NCBI RefSeq assembly: GCF_000765805.2
Contig: NZ_JRPD02000001.1
Coordinates: forward strand, 153,729-217,728
Reading direction: 5' to 3'
Length of the DNA: 64,000 nucleotides
DNA from: Helicobacter muridarum
GTDB lineage: Bacteria; Campylobacterota; Campylobacteria; Campylobacterales; Helicobacteraceae
Position numbers and translations under genes: made by a program. The notes beneath the pieces are model-generated. The model made no database searches, was not told where the DNA came from, and saw only the letters and a program-made list of their open reading frames with translations. Within the stretch, counting starts at the first letter, position 1. Each line of letters starts with the position of its first letter. Shown piece by piece: positions 1 to 10,072 of this stretch.

Positions 1-480
1 CAAGCCCCACCACGCAAAGCAATTTTCTTTGTAGCCAAGGCATTAATTACTAATAAACTTTCATTAAGGTTTAACTCCACTGAAATTTCTTTGTAAGAGA
101 TTTTAATGCTAATGCCTATGCTCTCATTTGCCTCTCCAAGAGAAACTAGTAAAGATTCTAAATAATCAATATTGGCATTTGCCACGTTAATTACAATTTC
201 TTTTGTCGCACTACCAAAATATTGCTGATTGTTTTTTATTCATACCTGCAAAAATTGCCACTTCATCAGGCTTTATTGTTTTATCATTAATAAAGTGCTT
301 TTTATACCAATCCAAATTAATGCTCTCATCATTTAGTTTTGCTTCTAAAATTTGCCTGAAAAAATCTAAGGCAAAATCTAAAAACTCTAAATTAATTACA
401 TTGATAACTTCCTCTCTATAATCCTCTCCTTTTAAAAGTTTTTCTATGGTTTTATTGATAATAATAGAATCAAATCTCAT
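1..480 (-). pseudogene. CfrBI-like type II restriction endonuclease, frameshifted and cut by window edge
   Basis: The first frame starts at an ATG at 478-480 and runs 89 codons to a stop at 211-213. Just before that stop, a run of six A on the coding strand (T6 at 232-237) marks a frameshift. With one A removed, reading continues open through 210-1 to the window edge as a coherent protein ending in the conserved-looking string ALRGGA. The restored N-terminus (KLLKGEDYREEVINVIN, then FLDFALDFF) and the later SATKEIVINVANA resemble, from memory, the CfrBI restriction endonuclease family. Its start overlaps the end of the neighbouring methyltransferase by 11 bp, as expected for an R-M pair. Phase variation, mutation and sequencing error in the homopolymer are all possible. 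Family assignment is moderately sure; the frameshift is directly visible. Confidence 0.65.
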
Positions 481-1627
481 TGAAGCCTCTTTGTCTTAGT
501 TTGTTTGCATACTCTATATTTTGCTCACACAAAAGCGGGATACGCTTCATTATCTTAGCCACTCTACCAAATGTCCCACTTCCAGCAAATGGATCGCAGA
601 CAACATCGCCCTCAAAAGAATAATATTTTAAGACTTTTTCACAAAGTTCTTCCGGGAAGACCGCCGGATGATTCTTGTCTGACTTTGGAGAAATAGTCCA
701 GCAATTCGTAGAATCCACCTCCTCGTTATTTTTTAAATTTTTATCATATTTTTTAATATTTTTATCAAGCAAAAAAGGAGAGTTTTTGCGATAAACCATA
801 ATGCTTTCTGTAATACAATTTGGTTTATAACTTAATGGTTTTTTAGTCTGCAAATATCCAGCAATACGATTTGGCACAGAATATTCTGGTTTTATCCAAA
901 TAATTTCATCAACAAAATAAAATCCACTTTCGCATAAAATTTTATGGAAGTCAAAATGTATAGGATAGCGAATGCTTTCAAACTCTCTACCCGCTCTTTT
1001 TGTAATCACAGGTGAGACATTAATTAATATAAATCTACCATTCTCAAGGATTCTATAACACTGCCTTAAAGTTTCCTGCATAGAATCTAAATAGTCTCGA
1101 TAGCTAATATAATCGCTATATAATCTCGCATTATAATAAGGTGGTGATGTAAAAATGAGCTGAATTTGCTCATCTTGGACTTTTTGTAGGCTTTTAGTGT
1201 TATCGCCAACAAGCAAAGATGGCTTGGTAATTTGCTTTTGTATGGTTTTACTTGTTTTTTTTGTTTGCCTATATTCGTAATATTCAAACATTTTTTGCAT
1301 AACTTCATTATTGTAATACCCCAAAATTTTATCTCTCAAAACTGCGAATCTAGCTTCCTCCTTTGCTTTGTAAAGCGTTGTTCTAAACATTTGATAAATT
1401 ACTTCCATATAATGTTTCTTAAAGACTTCTTGTTCTAAAAATATATATATTTTATCATTGTCTTTTTGTCTGCCAATGGAAGATACAATTTCTCTTTTTA
1501 GATCAAGATTACTTTCTTGTTGAAAAACTCCTAACAACATATCAAGATTAGAATCACTCTTTTCTAAGCCCATTTTTTTAATTGTTTCTATGGTGAGATT
1601 AGGGGCAAACAAGGTTTTATGAGTCAT
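470..1627 (-). CDS. DNA methyltransferase, probably N4-cytosine (beta class), of a type II R-M system
   Basis: A 385-residue protein. The catalytic motif IV TSPPY lies at residues 160-164 and the SAM-binding motif I DPFAGSGT at about 345-352. That order (IV before I) is the beta class, and SPPY is typical of cytosine-N4 enzymes. The first 130 residues are helical and repeat-like (HEAT-like spacing) and do not belong to the catalytic core. It should methylate DNA at the sites of the adjacent endonuclease, protecting the host. The reading frame is intact while the partner endonuclease is broken, so the system may now be methylation-only. It begins 3 bp after the guaA stop and is probably co-transcribed with it, which is unusual for an R-M operon. 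The specificity is inferred only from the CfrBI-like partner. Confidence 0.8.
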   Translation of the reverse strand: MTHKTLFAPNLTIETIKKMGLEKSDSNLDMLLGVFQQESNLDLKREIVSSIGRQKDNDKIYIFLEQEVFKKHYMEVIYQMFRTTLYKAKEEARFAVLRDKILGYYNNEVMQKMFEYYEYRQTKKTSKTIQKQITKPSLLVGDNTKSLQKVQDEQIQLIFTSPPYYNARLYSDYISYRDYLDSMQETLRQCYRILENGRFILINVSPVITKRAGREFESIRYPIHFDFHKILCESGFYFVDEIIWIKPEYSVPNRIAGYLQTKKPLSYKPNCITESIMVYRKNSPFLLDKNIKKYDKNLKNNEEVDSTNCWTISPKSDKNHPAVFPEELCEKVLKYYSFEGDVVCDPFAGSGTFGRVAKIMKRIPLLCEQNIEYANKLRQRGFNEI

Positions 1628-1630
1628 TCC

Positions 1631-4600
1631 CTACTCCCACTCAATCGTGCCCGGGGGTTTGCTTGTGATGTCATACACCACGCGATTAACGCCCTCTACT
1701 TCGTTGATAATGCGATTACTCACAGATTCTAAAAAATCGTGGGGTAAATGTGCAAAAGTCGCGGTCATTCCGTCAATTGCTTCCACCGCTCTTACACAAA
1801 TTGTATTATCATAAGTGCGATTATCACCCATTACGCCCACGCTTCGCACATTGAGTAGCACACAAAATGCCTGCCATACTTTATCATAAAGCCCCGCTTT
1901 GTATAGCTCCTCTATGAGAATAGAATCCGCCTCGCGCAATAAATTTAAATCTGCCTCATTCACCTCTCCCATAATGCGTATAGCAAGTCCGGGTCCTGGG
2001 AATGGGTGGCGCATTAGCATAAATTCGGGCATTCCTAGCTCTTTGCCTAATGCCCTTACTTCATCTTTAAAAAGTTCCCTTAAAGGCTCGATGAGTTCAA
2101 ACTTCATCCATTCAGGCAAGCCCCCTACATTGTGATGCGACTTTATCGTCTTTGAGGGTCCCTTTACACTCACAGATTCTATTACATCAGGGTAGAGTGT
2201 GCCTTGTGCTAGGAATTTTATCTCGCCCTTTGCATTATGCTTTTTTGCCTCTTTTTCAAAGACTTCAATAAAAGTCTCACCGATGATTTTACGCTTTTTC
2301 TCTGGCTCAATCACACCTTTAAGGCGGCTTAAAAACAACGCACTAGCGTCTGCAGTGATTAGTGGCACTTTGAGATTCTCTCTAAACATTTTCTCCACTG
2401 CCTCTCTCTCACCCTTGCGTAAAAGCCCGGTATCTACGAACACAGGAATAAGGTCGTCCCCTATTGCACGGTGGAGCAACGCTGCAACAACGCTAGAATC
2501 TACCCCCCCACTCACCGCACAAAGCACTTTAGAAGCATTTGGTATAAGGCTTTTTAATCTTACAATCTCACTATCTGCAAAGCTTCTCATATTCCATTCT
2601 TTTTTGCAATTACAAATTTTTGTCGCGAAATTCTCTAAAATGTGCGCCCCATACTCGCTATGTGTTACTTCAGGGTGAAATTGCAGGGCATATATTTTTT
2701 TATCATGGTTAGCAATAGCACAATATTGTGTATTTCCAGACTTTGCAATTTCTACAAAGCCTTGAGGCATAGATTCTACTTTGTCAGCATGGCTCATCCA
2801 CACGATAGAATCTTGTTTCACATTTGCAAATAGTTTATTTGTTGCTTGGTTTTGATGTGGTTTTATCTTAGCATTAGATGAATCTAGATTTTTGGTTAAG
2901 GATTCTAAGTCAGAGTCATTAAATTCGCTAGATTGCAATTTGTCAATTAGTTTTTTTCTATCTATACCATATAACAAATGATTTTCATAAAATTTTGCTA
3001 CATGCTCAGAGAATATGCAGTCTTTGCTTTCTTGTGAGAATCCTAATGCCTCATAAAATCTGCGTGCTTCTTTTTCCTCTCTTAGGCATGGGACATATAA
3101 CATATCTTGTTCACTTACTTTAATAAAAGTATCAAGCAATGCCTTGCCTTCTATGGAAAAATGTGAGTGATTTGAAGTTAAAAAGATTTGGAAAATATTG
3201 CTTTTAAAAACATTGCCAACCAAGAACGCATGTGTTTCATCATATGACTTTTTGTATTTCATGGCTACATTCGCGCTTAAGCATTGCTCGCAATGATGCA
3301 AAATATTTTGCATATTAGCTAGATTAGCATCAAGCTTCTCACTAGATAGATGATTATGTGTATGCGAGAAATGTTCATACCACACTGCACTTAAGTCCAT
3401 TGTGCTCTTAGTATCTATTGGTTGAATGGCATTCACTATAATCTTTGGTTTGTAATCTTGTTTAGAATCTTCACTAGCGTGGAGATGCTTATATGTTACG
3501 GGACTAATTCTACTTATTGCGCGAAATTCATAATATCTTACATTGCCATCTAAGCTTATAATCTCCTTTGTTTTATCCATGCCAATACGTTTAGCTACAT
3601 TTTGTGATGCTATATTATCTTCTCTACAAATGCAATAAATTTCCTTAGCGCGTAAATGCTTAAATGCATAATCCTTGCATGCTTGTGCTACCTCTAGAGC
3701 GTAACCTTTATGCCAATGATTTCTATTGAACATATAGTATAGCTCTAAATAATTAGTGTAAGATAGTCCAACCTGACCAATTACTTGCCCGCTATGTTTA
3801 TCTACTACTACCCACCAGCCAATACCAAATTTATTATAATTTGACTTTTCGTTATTTATCCATTCTTTTACACCTTTATCATCTAAAGCACCATTCCAAG
3901 CCTTCATTGTTTCATTGTCTTGAAGCATTTCTTTGATTGCTAGATAGTCAGATTCTTGCAAAGGTCTTAGTATTGTGCGATGAGTTTGCAAACTAAAGTC
4001 ATTGATGGAGGAATTTTTGATTCTATACACTAGACGTTGCATTTCGCGTCCGCGATAAGTCCAAGTTGTCTCGTCTATGAATATGGCATTGATTTTATTT
4101 GCCACAGATTTAGAAGATTCGTTACCTTCTTTGATTAGTAAATATATTTCATTTGTCCTTAGCACATCGAAAGCATATTTTTTACAACCCTCTGCTATTT
4201 CTGCTCCATAGCCTTTGTGCCAGTGACTCTTTTTAATAATGTAAGTCATGCCTAACACTTTTTTGTCATTATATTTTTGTAGGCTAAATCCAGCTTGCCC
4301 AATCATTTCTCCGCTTTGCTTTTCTATTACTGCCCAAAGTCCAAAGCCAAACTTTTTATATCTCTCCTGTTGCGTATCTAGCCATTCTTGCACACTTGCA
4401 TCGTTAAAATTATACTCCCATGCTCCCATTACTTCATAATCAAATAGCATGGCATTAAGGCTTTGTATATCACTCTGTTTCATTTCGCGCGCTATTAATC
4501 GCTTGGTATCAAACATGGGGACATTATATGGCAATCCAAAATTGCGTGCTAGATTTAGCACTCTTGCCCTTAAATGCACTAGCGGAAAATCTCTACCGCG

Positions 4601-6196
4601 AGAATCTTTAGCACTTCTTGAGTAAAGGTTGAATCCAAGTGAATGATAGAATTTTATTGCGTCTGAATTTTCTTCATGACAATCTATTAACACTTCCTCA
4701 TAGTCGCCAAGCCTTGAGTCAAGGGCATTTCGAATTAATGCTTTGCCAATTCCGCGTTTGAACGCGCTAGGTTTTACAAAGATTGTTTCAATCTTATTGC
4801 CCAATAATCCTATGAATCCAAGGCTTGATTGATAATCATTGGCAACTATAATATGTAGACTAGGTATTATGTCTCTTATGTCTTTTTCCATCTCTTGTAT
4901 ATGCTCTTCCCTTAGGAAGTGATGAGTAGCACTTACAGAGTCTTTCCATATTTTTATGATTTCTTTTGTTGTTTCATCATCTAGGGTTTTGGTGTGATTA
5001 TTTTGCTTTGATTTATTATCATAATTTGTAACTGTTGGATAAAAGTTTGTAAACTCTAGAGATTTTTTTTTATTTTCATTTACTGTCTTAAATGTTAAGT
5101 TTTCCCAATCATTTGCAGTAATGATATATACAAAATGGGGCATAACAGCATTGGTTCGTGCCTTCTTAATCTTGCCTACAATTCTCATTTCTAAACGTTT
5201 GGCAACATTTTGAGGGGCTGGATTATTTGTAGCAATGAGACTTATAACAAGCGGCATTCCAAGAACCTCAAATGCGTATTCCATGCAAAGCCTAGCAGAT
5301 TCTGTAGCATAACCCTTGTGCCAATATTCTTTCTTAAAGATATAACTTAACTCTGGTTTGAATCCTCTTTTATTTTCTAATATTTCATAAATTTGTTGTT
5401 TTGTGTGCAGATTGGAATAATTATCCATTGCTATTTCATCTAATATTTCTAATAGACTATTTACTTCATCTTCACCAGCCTCTGGTGTTGATGCAGAATC
5501 ATCAAAATCTAGTTTTTGTAATGTTATCCCACATTGCCCAATCATTTCTCCGCTTTGCTTTTCTATTACTGCCCAAAGTCCAAATCCATAATCTTGATAT
5601 GATTGTATTTGATTGTTCAACCATATCCTAGCTTCATCTTCGTTAAACGCTCTACCCCATGCGCTCATTAATGTGCTATCTTGTAGCATCATCTTTATAT
5701 CTCTCCAATCTGCTAATGAAAGTTTGCGCAAGTAAACATTTGTTCCGCTAAGAAGAAAATCTCCGTATTTTGAATCTATTTTTAAAGAGCTGATGTTAGG
5801 ATTTATATGATTATTATCAATATGCTTTTTATAGGTTATTATTTTTAGATTAGCCCTGCCAAACTCCTGTTTTCTTGTCTTAGCAACTCTCCCTCCGAAA
5901 AAGTCAGCGATATATTGCATACCATAACATATTCCAAGAATTGGGACGCCTAAGTCAAAGATATTAGAATCTGGCTTATAAGAATCTTTGTCATACACAC
6001 TAGCAGGTCCGCCACTAAGAATTATACCTTTAGGATTCTTTGCTTTTATAGAATCTATACTAGTGAAATATGGAATGATTTCAGTATAGATTCCACATTC
6101 TCTAAGTCTCCTAGCAATTAGTTGCGTATATTGAGAGCCGAAATCAAGAACTAATATTTGTGTTTGATGAGAGCTATAATTTGCAATATTATTCAT
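1631..6196 (-). CDS. guaA: GMP synthase (glutamine-hydrolysing) with about 1000-residue multi-GNAT insertion
   Basis: GuaA converts XMP, ATP and glutamine to GMP. This protein has 1521 residues against about 510 usual. Residues 12-120 are the first half of a class I glutaminase with the nucleophile in GICYGMQ (C90). Residues about 1120-1200 are its second half, with WMSHADK and the His/Glu of QFHPE (H1174, E1176). The ATP pyrophosphatase follows (SGGVDSS at 1229-1235), then the GMP synthase dimerisation domain ending in PPGTIEWE. Between the glutaminase halves lie GNAT-like domains at about 152-363, 405-545, 561-728 and 735-893, plus a degenerate one at about 915-1065. Acetyl-CoA loop motifs are visible as HKGYATE (293), KRGIGKAL (480), HKGYGAE (660) and HKGYALE (829). 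All GuaA catalytic residues are present, so the enzyme is probably functional. No intein splice motifs are seen. The reading frame is uninterrupted. Confidence 0.95.
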   Translation of the reverse strand: MNNIANYSSHQTQILVLDFGSQYTQLIARRLRECGIYTEIIPYFTSIDSIKAKNPKGIILSGGPASVYDKDSYKPDSNIFDLGVPILGICYGMQYIADFFGGRVAKTRKQEFGRANLKIITYKKHIDNNHINPNISSLKIDSKYGDFLLSGTNVYLRKLSLADWRDIKMMLQDSTLMSAWGRAFNEDEARIWLNNQIQSYQDYGFGLWAVIEKQSGEMIGQCGITLQKLDFDDSASTPEAGEDEVNSLLEILDEIAMDNYSNLHTKQQIYEILENKRGFKPELSYIFKKEYWHKGYATESARLCMEYAFEVLGMPLVISLIATNNPAPQNVAKRLEMRIVGKIKKARTNAVMPHFVYIITANDWENLTFKTVNENKKKSLEFTNFYPTVTNYDNKSKQNNHTKTLDDETTKEIIKIWKDSVSATHHFLREEHIQEMEKDIRDIIPSLHIIVANDYQSSLGFIGLLGNKIETIFVKPSAFKRGIGKALIRNALDSRLGDYEEVLIDCHEENSDAIKFYHSLGFNLYSRSAKDSRGRDFPLVHLRARVLNLARNFGLPYNVPMFDTKRLIAREMKQSDIQSLNAMLFDYEVMGAWEYNFNDASVQEWLDTQQERYKKFGFGLWAVIEKQSGEMIGQAGFSLQKYNDKKVLGMTYIIKKSHWHKGYGAEIAEGCKKYAFDVLRTNEIYLLIKEGNESSKSVANKINAIFIDETTWTYRGREMQRLVYRIKNSSINDFSLQTHRTILRPLQESDYLAIKEMLQDNETMKAWNGALDDKGVKEWINNEKSNYNKFGIGWWVVVDKHSGQVIGQVGLSYTNYLELYYMFNRNHWHKGYALEVAQACKDYAFKHLRAKEIYCICREDNIASQNVAKRIGMDKTKEIISLDGNVRYYEFRAISRISPVTYKHLHASEDSKQDYKPKIIVNAIQPIDTKSTMDLSAVWYEHFSHTHNHLSSEKLDANLANMQNILHHCEQCLSANVAMKYKKSYDETHAFLVGNVFKSNIFQIFLTSNHSHFSIEGKALLDTFIKVSEQDMLYVPCLREEKEARRFYEALGFSQESKDCIFSEHVAKFYENHLLYGIDRKKLIDKLQSSEFNDSDLESLTKNLDSSNAKIKPHQNQATNKLFANVKQDSIVWMSHADKVESMPQGFVEIAKSGNTQYCAIANHDKKIYALQFHPEVTHSEYGAHILENFATKICNCKKEWNMRSFADSEIVRLKSLIPNASKVLCAVSGGVDSSVVAALLHRAIGDDLIPVFVDTGLLRKGEREAVEKMFRENLKVPLITADASALFLSRLKGVIEPEKKRKIIGETFIEVFEKEAKKHNAKGEIKFLAQGTLYPDVIESVSVKGPSKTIKSHHNVGGLPEWMKFELIEPLRELFKDEVRALGKELGMPEFMLMRHPFPGPGLAIRIMGEVNEADLNLLREADSILIEELYKAGLYDKVWQAFCVLLNVRSVGVMGDNRTYDNTICVRAVEAIDGMTATFAHLPHDFLESVSNRIINEVEGVNRVVYDITSKPPGTIEWE
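4295..4345. repeat. 51-bp direct repeat inside guaA insertion, copy 1
   Basis: Identical base for base to 5534-5584. It encodes the shared segment [17 protein letters not shown] in the third GNAT domain of the guaA insertion. Identity at the DNA level, including third codon positions, points to recent duplication or gene conversion between the GNAT modules. Confidence 0.9.
5534..5584. repeat. 51-bp direct repeat inside guaA insertion, copy 2
   Basis: Second copy of the 51-bp segment found at 4295-4345, here in the first GNAT domain of the insertion. The flanking sequence diverges quickly on both sides. Confidence 0.9.
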
Positions 6197-6506
6197 GGTC
6201 CATCCTTAAGATATAAGATTGTGCTATTATTATACTTAAAATTTATATTTGATTTAGCCCATGTTTACAAAAAGTAGCTTATCTCATATATTCATATATT
6301 AATAAGTTAATTTATGTAATTTTTAAATATCATATTTTGTAATGCTTGATAAATTTTTTTAGATGAGTATAAATCTGTCTATTGTAAATTGTGTTAAAAA
6401 GTAAATATGTTACTTGTTGGTATTAATATTGTGTAATTAAGCCATAGATTATATTCTTTTGACTTAATAAGCCTAGAATATTATATCGTTGAGCTAAATT
6501 TTATAG
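6197..6506. other. Intergenic region upstream of guaA
   Basis: 310 bp, very AT-rich, between the guaA start and the end of the DUF502 gene on the same strand. It probably holds the guaA promoter, but I cannot single out a convincing -35/-10 pair. I see no riboswitch-like structure and no small gene. Confidence 0.5.
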
Positions 6507-7091
6507 TTACTTTACTCCAAATGATACTACCTTTTTCAACCCTTCGCTAACACTCATATTTGACTTACGAATTTTGTCTTTATGTATTCTAAATAATAGC
6601 CCTGATGTAGGAGGGGCAAATGGGCAAAATACCCAAAAGTAATTTTCTTCTTCTTGTGTTATGAAGCCAATTATTTCATTATTACTAATTTCAATAAATG
6701 CTACACCTAGATATTTGTCTTTTGAGTTTCCGCTTATCATAGTTACCAAATCTTTAATAGTGTGATAAATGCTGCCAATAAATGGAATCTTTGATAGCGA
6801 CCATTCTCCAACTTTAATAAAGATTGCATTTTGATTCTTTTCGAATTTATATCCTACATAAAATATAATAAGTAACATGAAAATTATTGCACCTATGCCT
6901 ACTAGAATGCTTGGAAATTGCGTTTCTATTTTTTCATTAGCGAATCTATCTATCATAAATGATGCTGTATATAGTAGCAATGTCCAAGTAGAATTAATTA
7001 TCTCAAAGAGAAAATATAGTAACCAAACCACAAGGGCAAAGGGCAAAATAACCATAATTCCCTTACCTAATATGCGAAATATGCTTGACAT
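6507..7091 (-). CDS. DUF502 family membrane protein
   Basis: A 194-residue protein starting MSSIFRILGKGIMVILPFA. It has two strong membrane segments at about residues 10-30 and 58-80, followed by a soluble C-terminal half beginning with the KIPFIGSIYHTIKDLV pattern typical of DUF502 proteins. The role of the family is unknown. A good ribosome site (GGAGG) precedes the ATG. It lies downstream of gltX on the same strand with a short gap, so the two may be co-transcribed. Family assignment is from the N-terminal membrane pattern and the YHTIKDLV motif. Confidence 0.8.
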   Translation of the reverse strand: MSSIFRILGKGIMVILPFALVVWLLYFLFEIINSTWTLLLYTASFMIDRFANEKIETQFPSILVGIGAIIFMLLIIFYVGYKFEKNQNAIFIKVGEWSLSKIPFIGSIYHTIKDLVTMISGNSKDKYLGVAFIEISNNEIIGFITQEEENYFWVFCPFAPPTSGLLFRIHKDKIRKSNMSVSEGLKKVVSFGVK

Positions 7092-7143
7092 AAGTTCCTC
7101 CTAAATAATCAATTCTAATTATTATCTATCAAGAATTTGAATG

Positions 7144-8592
7144 TTAGGCTTGTTTATATCTAGAAAGATAATCTAAGAATTTCTCTATTCTCTCTTGTGT
7201 TTCTTTATATCCTATTATGAATACGCAAGCACCAAGATCAATTCCACCCTTTTTGCCAAGTAGGGCTAGGCGTAGGCTTTGCATAAATAAGCTTGGTTTT
7301 ATGTTTGACAAATCTTTAGCAAATTCATTGATTAGTATTTTGTAATTCTCTTTGGTGTTGTTAGCATTAGATTCTATATGCTTAGCAAAGCTAGTTAATG
7401 AGTTAGTAAGTATCTCTTTATGTTGTGGAGTAAAAAGTTTATCTAGCATAGCCTTATCATACGCAGATTCTTTTTTATCTTGGTCCAAATCCCGGTTTGA
7501 TGGAGCATAGAGTATTTCTAGGACATCTTTTTTGAAATCACATAGATTATTTACGCGAGTTTTAACCTCTGATAGCAATATAGATGTTCTGGATTTAGAA
7601 TCTTTTATAAGGTTTTGTAATTCAGGTAAATCCAACAATTCACATAATCTTTCATCATCAAGCGATTTGATATGTTCGCTATTAAGCCAATATAGTTTTG
7701 AAAAATTGCAAGCTGAAGCCTTGTTATTAATTTTTTCTGCATGGAAACATTCAAGCATTTCTTCCATACTAAAGACTTCTTTATCGCCATGACTATATCC
7801 TAGTCTAAAAAGAAAATTCAATAAAGCTTCAGGTAAGATTCCAGCTTCTCTATACTCTAGTACGCTTAGCGCACCGTCTCTCTTACTTAGCTTTTGCCCC
7901 TTTTCATTGCAAATCATTGGTATATGATAGAATTTAGGAATCTCAAATCCTAGTGCCTCATATACAACAATTTGCTTTGGCGTATTAGATATATGATCGT
8001 CTCCACGTAATAAGTCAGTAATGCCGCTTAGCGCGTCATCAATAGCTACCACGAAATTATAAGTAGGCATTCCATCACTTCGCAAAATAACAAAATCATC
8101 AATTTCGCTTGATTTAAAGCTAATCTTTCCCCTTACTCCATCAATAAAGCTTATTTCGCCTTGCAATGGGGCTTTGATTCTTACAGATGGTTTTATGTTG
8201 GTTGGAATCTCTCCCTTAAAGTCGCGATATTTTCTTGTTAGTTTTGCATGATTTTCGTTTCGATTCTCTCTTATTGTTTGCAATTCTTCTTGGCTTAGGT
8301 AGCAGTAATATGCTTTATTTGATTCTAATAGTTTTTTAGCATAGTCTTGATATATATGTGTCCTTTTGCTTTGGTAAAGTGTGGGCTCATCATATTCCAA
8401 GTTTGCCCATTTAAAAGCTTCTAAGATTCCATGCAATGCTTCCTTGCTATTGCGTTTTATATCTGTATCTTCAATTCTTAAAAGAAATTTACCATTATTT
8501 GCCCTAGCGTGTAAATAGCTATAAAGGGCAGTCCGCAAACCACCTATATGTAGATGTCCAGTTGGTGATGGTGCAAATCTTGTAGTAATCAT
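7144..8592 (-). CDS. gltX: Glutamate--tRNA ligase (GltX1 type)
   Basis: Charges tRNA-Glu (in this phylum one of two GltX paralogues). The class I HIGH signature is seen in FAPSPTGHLHIGGLRT at the N-terminus and the KMSKS equivalent in GQKLSKRDG. The length of 482 residues fits, slightly longer than the H. pylori homologue. I chose the ATG at 8590-8592 over an upstream TTG at 8616 because AAAGG lies 6-7 bases before it and the protein then begins directly at ITTRFAPSP. A -10 box sits 32 bp upstream at 8624-8629. The sequence resembles GltX1 of H. pylori more than the GluQ-like GltX2. Confidence 0.93.
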   Translation of the reverse strand: MITTRFAPSPTGHLHIGGLRTALYSYLHARANNGKFLLRIEDTDIKRNSKEALHGILEAFKWANLEYDEPTLYQSKRTHIYQDYAKKLLESNKAYYCYLSQEELQTIRENRNENHAKLTRKYRDFKGEIPTNIKPSVRIKAPLQGEISFIDGVRGKISFKSSEIDDFVILRSDGMPTYNFVVAIDDALSGITDLLRGDDHISNTPKQIVVYEALGFEIPKFYHIPMICNEKGQKLSKRDGALSVLEYREAGILPEALLNFLFRLGYSHGDKEVFSMEEMLECFHAEKINNKASACNFSKLYWLNSEHIKSLDDERLCELLDLPELQNLIKDSKSRTSILLSEVKTRVNNLCDFKKDVLEILYAPSNRDLDQDKKESAYDKAMLDKLFTPQHKEILTNSLTSFAKHIESNANNTKENYKILINEFAKDLSNIKPSLFMQSLRLALLGKKGGIDLGACVFIIGYKETQERIEKFLDYLSRYKQA

Positions 8593-8623
8593 GCAATGCC
8601 TTTTAGAGATATTCAAAGGTGTT

Positions 8624-8629
8624 ATTATA
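8624..8629 (-). promoter_or_regulatory. Predicted -10 box for gltX
   Basis: On the minus strand this reads TATAAT, 32 bp before the chosen gltX start. No clear -35 is visible, which is usual for the vegetative promoters of this phylum. Confidence 0.5.
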
Positions 8630-8752
8630 CTCTAAAGAGGCATTTGAGTTTATACTTGATATGCTTATTTATGATGTTGGAATTTTATTGATTAAAATTC
8701 TTTTTTATTTACAAACTATCATATCTAATACTTAGCAAAAGGCAAATTAAAA

Positions 8753-9970
8753 TTATTCAGCATTGTCATAGAGTGGAGCATTCTTTATATATTCCAGTAG
8801 GCTTGTAGCATATGATCCGCTTGGGAGCATAAATTCTAGTGTGGCTTGTGCTTTTGTAGGAATGTAATTAATCTTCATATCTTTAGGATAAACCCATGCA
8901 TATCTCCTTGTGCCTTTAGCTAGCAGGTTATGTGCAAAGCTAGATTCTATAATGCCTGCTTGGTTTGTTGCAAGTAAATTTCTTGCTTTACTTTTTGTAT
9001 TAAATTCTTCGGCTTTGATGGGGAGTTTTGATTCTATTCCACTTAAAAGCCCAGTAATTGCAATATCGCTTTGCTCAAGTCTTGTAATATCAGCTTGAAT
9101 ATGCTGCATACTGGATTCTGTAGAATTTAGTATATCCATTACCCTTTGTTCTCCAAATATGAAATATTTGCCAAAGGGATAATGTTTACATATATCTCCT
9201 AGTAGTGGTTTTAATATTAACTTAGAATCATGTAGCAACTTTAATAAGTCTAATGACAAATCTAATTTATATTCTTGAAATATTGCTTGTTTAGCATCTT
9301 TTGGTTTAAATGATGATATAAGGCTGCTTAATTTTAGACGAGATTCTAGCCATAGGTTGAAATAATGACTTTGCAGGCTAGAGATTAGGAATTTTTCCTT
9401 TTTTGTTTGTCTCTTGGCTGGTTTTGTAATATTCATAGCAAGCTTGTAGTTATCACCAAAGTTTCCAAATCTCTGAAATCCAAAGAAATTTGGGAATCCA
9501 AACTCTTGTGCTAGCTTTGCCTCACTTTTTAATCTTTCAAAATTCTGTATTGAAACCTTCTTTAGTCGAATGAAGAACTTATTGCCCAATAAATGACCAA
9601 TTTTTAGCTTGTTATTATGTAAGTGGGATTCCATAATGCTTATATTTTCATGGATATTGCTAGTTATATTTTTGCATGATTTGTATGGCATAGAGATAAA
9701 TTGATAGCTAAGGGCATGTTTGTCTTTTAATCCAGCATAGCCAATTTCTCTTTGTGGAATGCCTAATTTATCGCTAATGATTTCAATGGCTTCAGGCGTG
9801 CTTATGTTTTTCTTTTTAATCTTCAAGATAGCATGCTCTCCAGATTCTTGAAATTTGTATAGTGGAATCTCCTCTACAATGAAGTCTCTCGCATTTTGGG
9901 AGAAGACAAATTCAAGTGGAGCATGAAGCTTTCCATAGTAAGTAATACCCAGACTAAATTTTTTATCCAT
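8753..9970 (-). CDS. truD: tRNA pseudouridine(13) synthase TruD
   Basis: Isomerises U13 of tRNA-Glu to pseudouridine. The 405-residue protein shows the TruD core GYAGLKDKHALSYQFISM with the catalytic Asp in GLKDK, then the NFFGFQRFG motif and the C-terminal ATLEFMLPSGSYAT block. A ribosome site AGGA precedes the ATG at 9970. It runs in the same direction as gltX, and its reading frame is complete. Confidence 0.92.
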   Translation of the reverse strand: MDKKFSLGITYYGKLHAPLEFVFSQNARDFIVEEIPLYKFQESGEHAILKIKKKNISTPEAIEIISDKLGIPQREIGYAGLKDKHALSYQFISMPYKSCKNITSNIHENISIMESHLHNNKLKIGHLLGNKFFIRLKKVSIQNFERLKSEAKLAQEFGFPNFFGFQRFGNFGDNYKLAMNITKPAKRQTKKEKFLISSLQSHYFNLWLESRLKLSSLISSFKPKDAKQAIFQEYKLDLSLDLLKLLHDSKLILKPLLGDICKHYPFGKYFIFGEQRVMDILNSTESSMQHIQADITRLEQSDIAITGLLSGIESKLPIKAEEFNTKSKARNLLATNQAGIIESSFAHNLLAKGTRRYAWVYPKDMKINYIPTKAQATLEFMLPSGSYATSLLEYIKNAPLYDNAE

Positions 9971-10012
9971 AGGCGATCCTTATTCTAAATTTTTGAATGT
10001 CAGTTTGAAAAA

Positions 10013-10021
10013 TGTTATAAT
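10013..10021 (+). promoter_or_regulatory. Extended -10 promoter of the coaD-tmk-comF cluster
   Basis: TGTTATAAT (extended -10, TGnTATAAT) lies 51 bp before the start at 10073, in the divergent gap to truD. It is the best promoter candidate for the following genes. Confidence 0.55.
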
Positions 10022-10072
10022 CTTAGCCCGTATTTTATAACAACCAAAAAGCTTGCTTTAAGGATAGTGATA

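Noticed and set aside
1899..2678. Plus-strand open frames of up to 159 codons opposite guaA
   Set aside because: They lie fully antisense to the conserved ATP pyrophosphatase part of guaA and have no ribosome site or recognisable protein pattern.
2650..5850. Intein in guaA
   Set aside because: The large insertion interrupts a conserved domain, but there is no splice-junction Cys/Ser at the start, no HN-(C/S/T) end and no Hint or homing endonuclease motifs. The insert content is GNAT domains.
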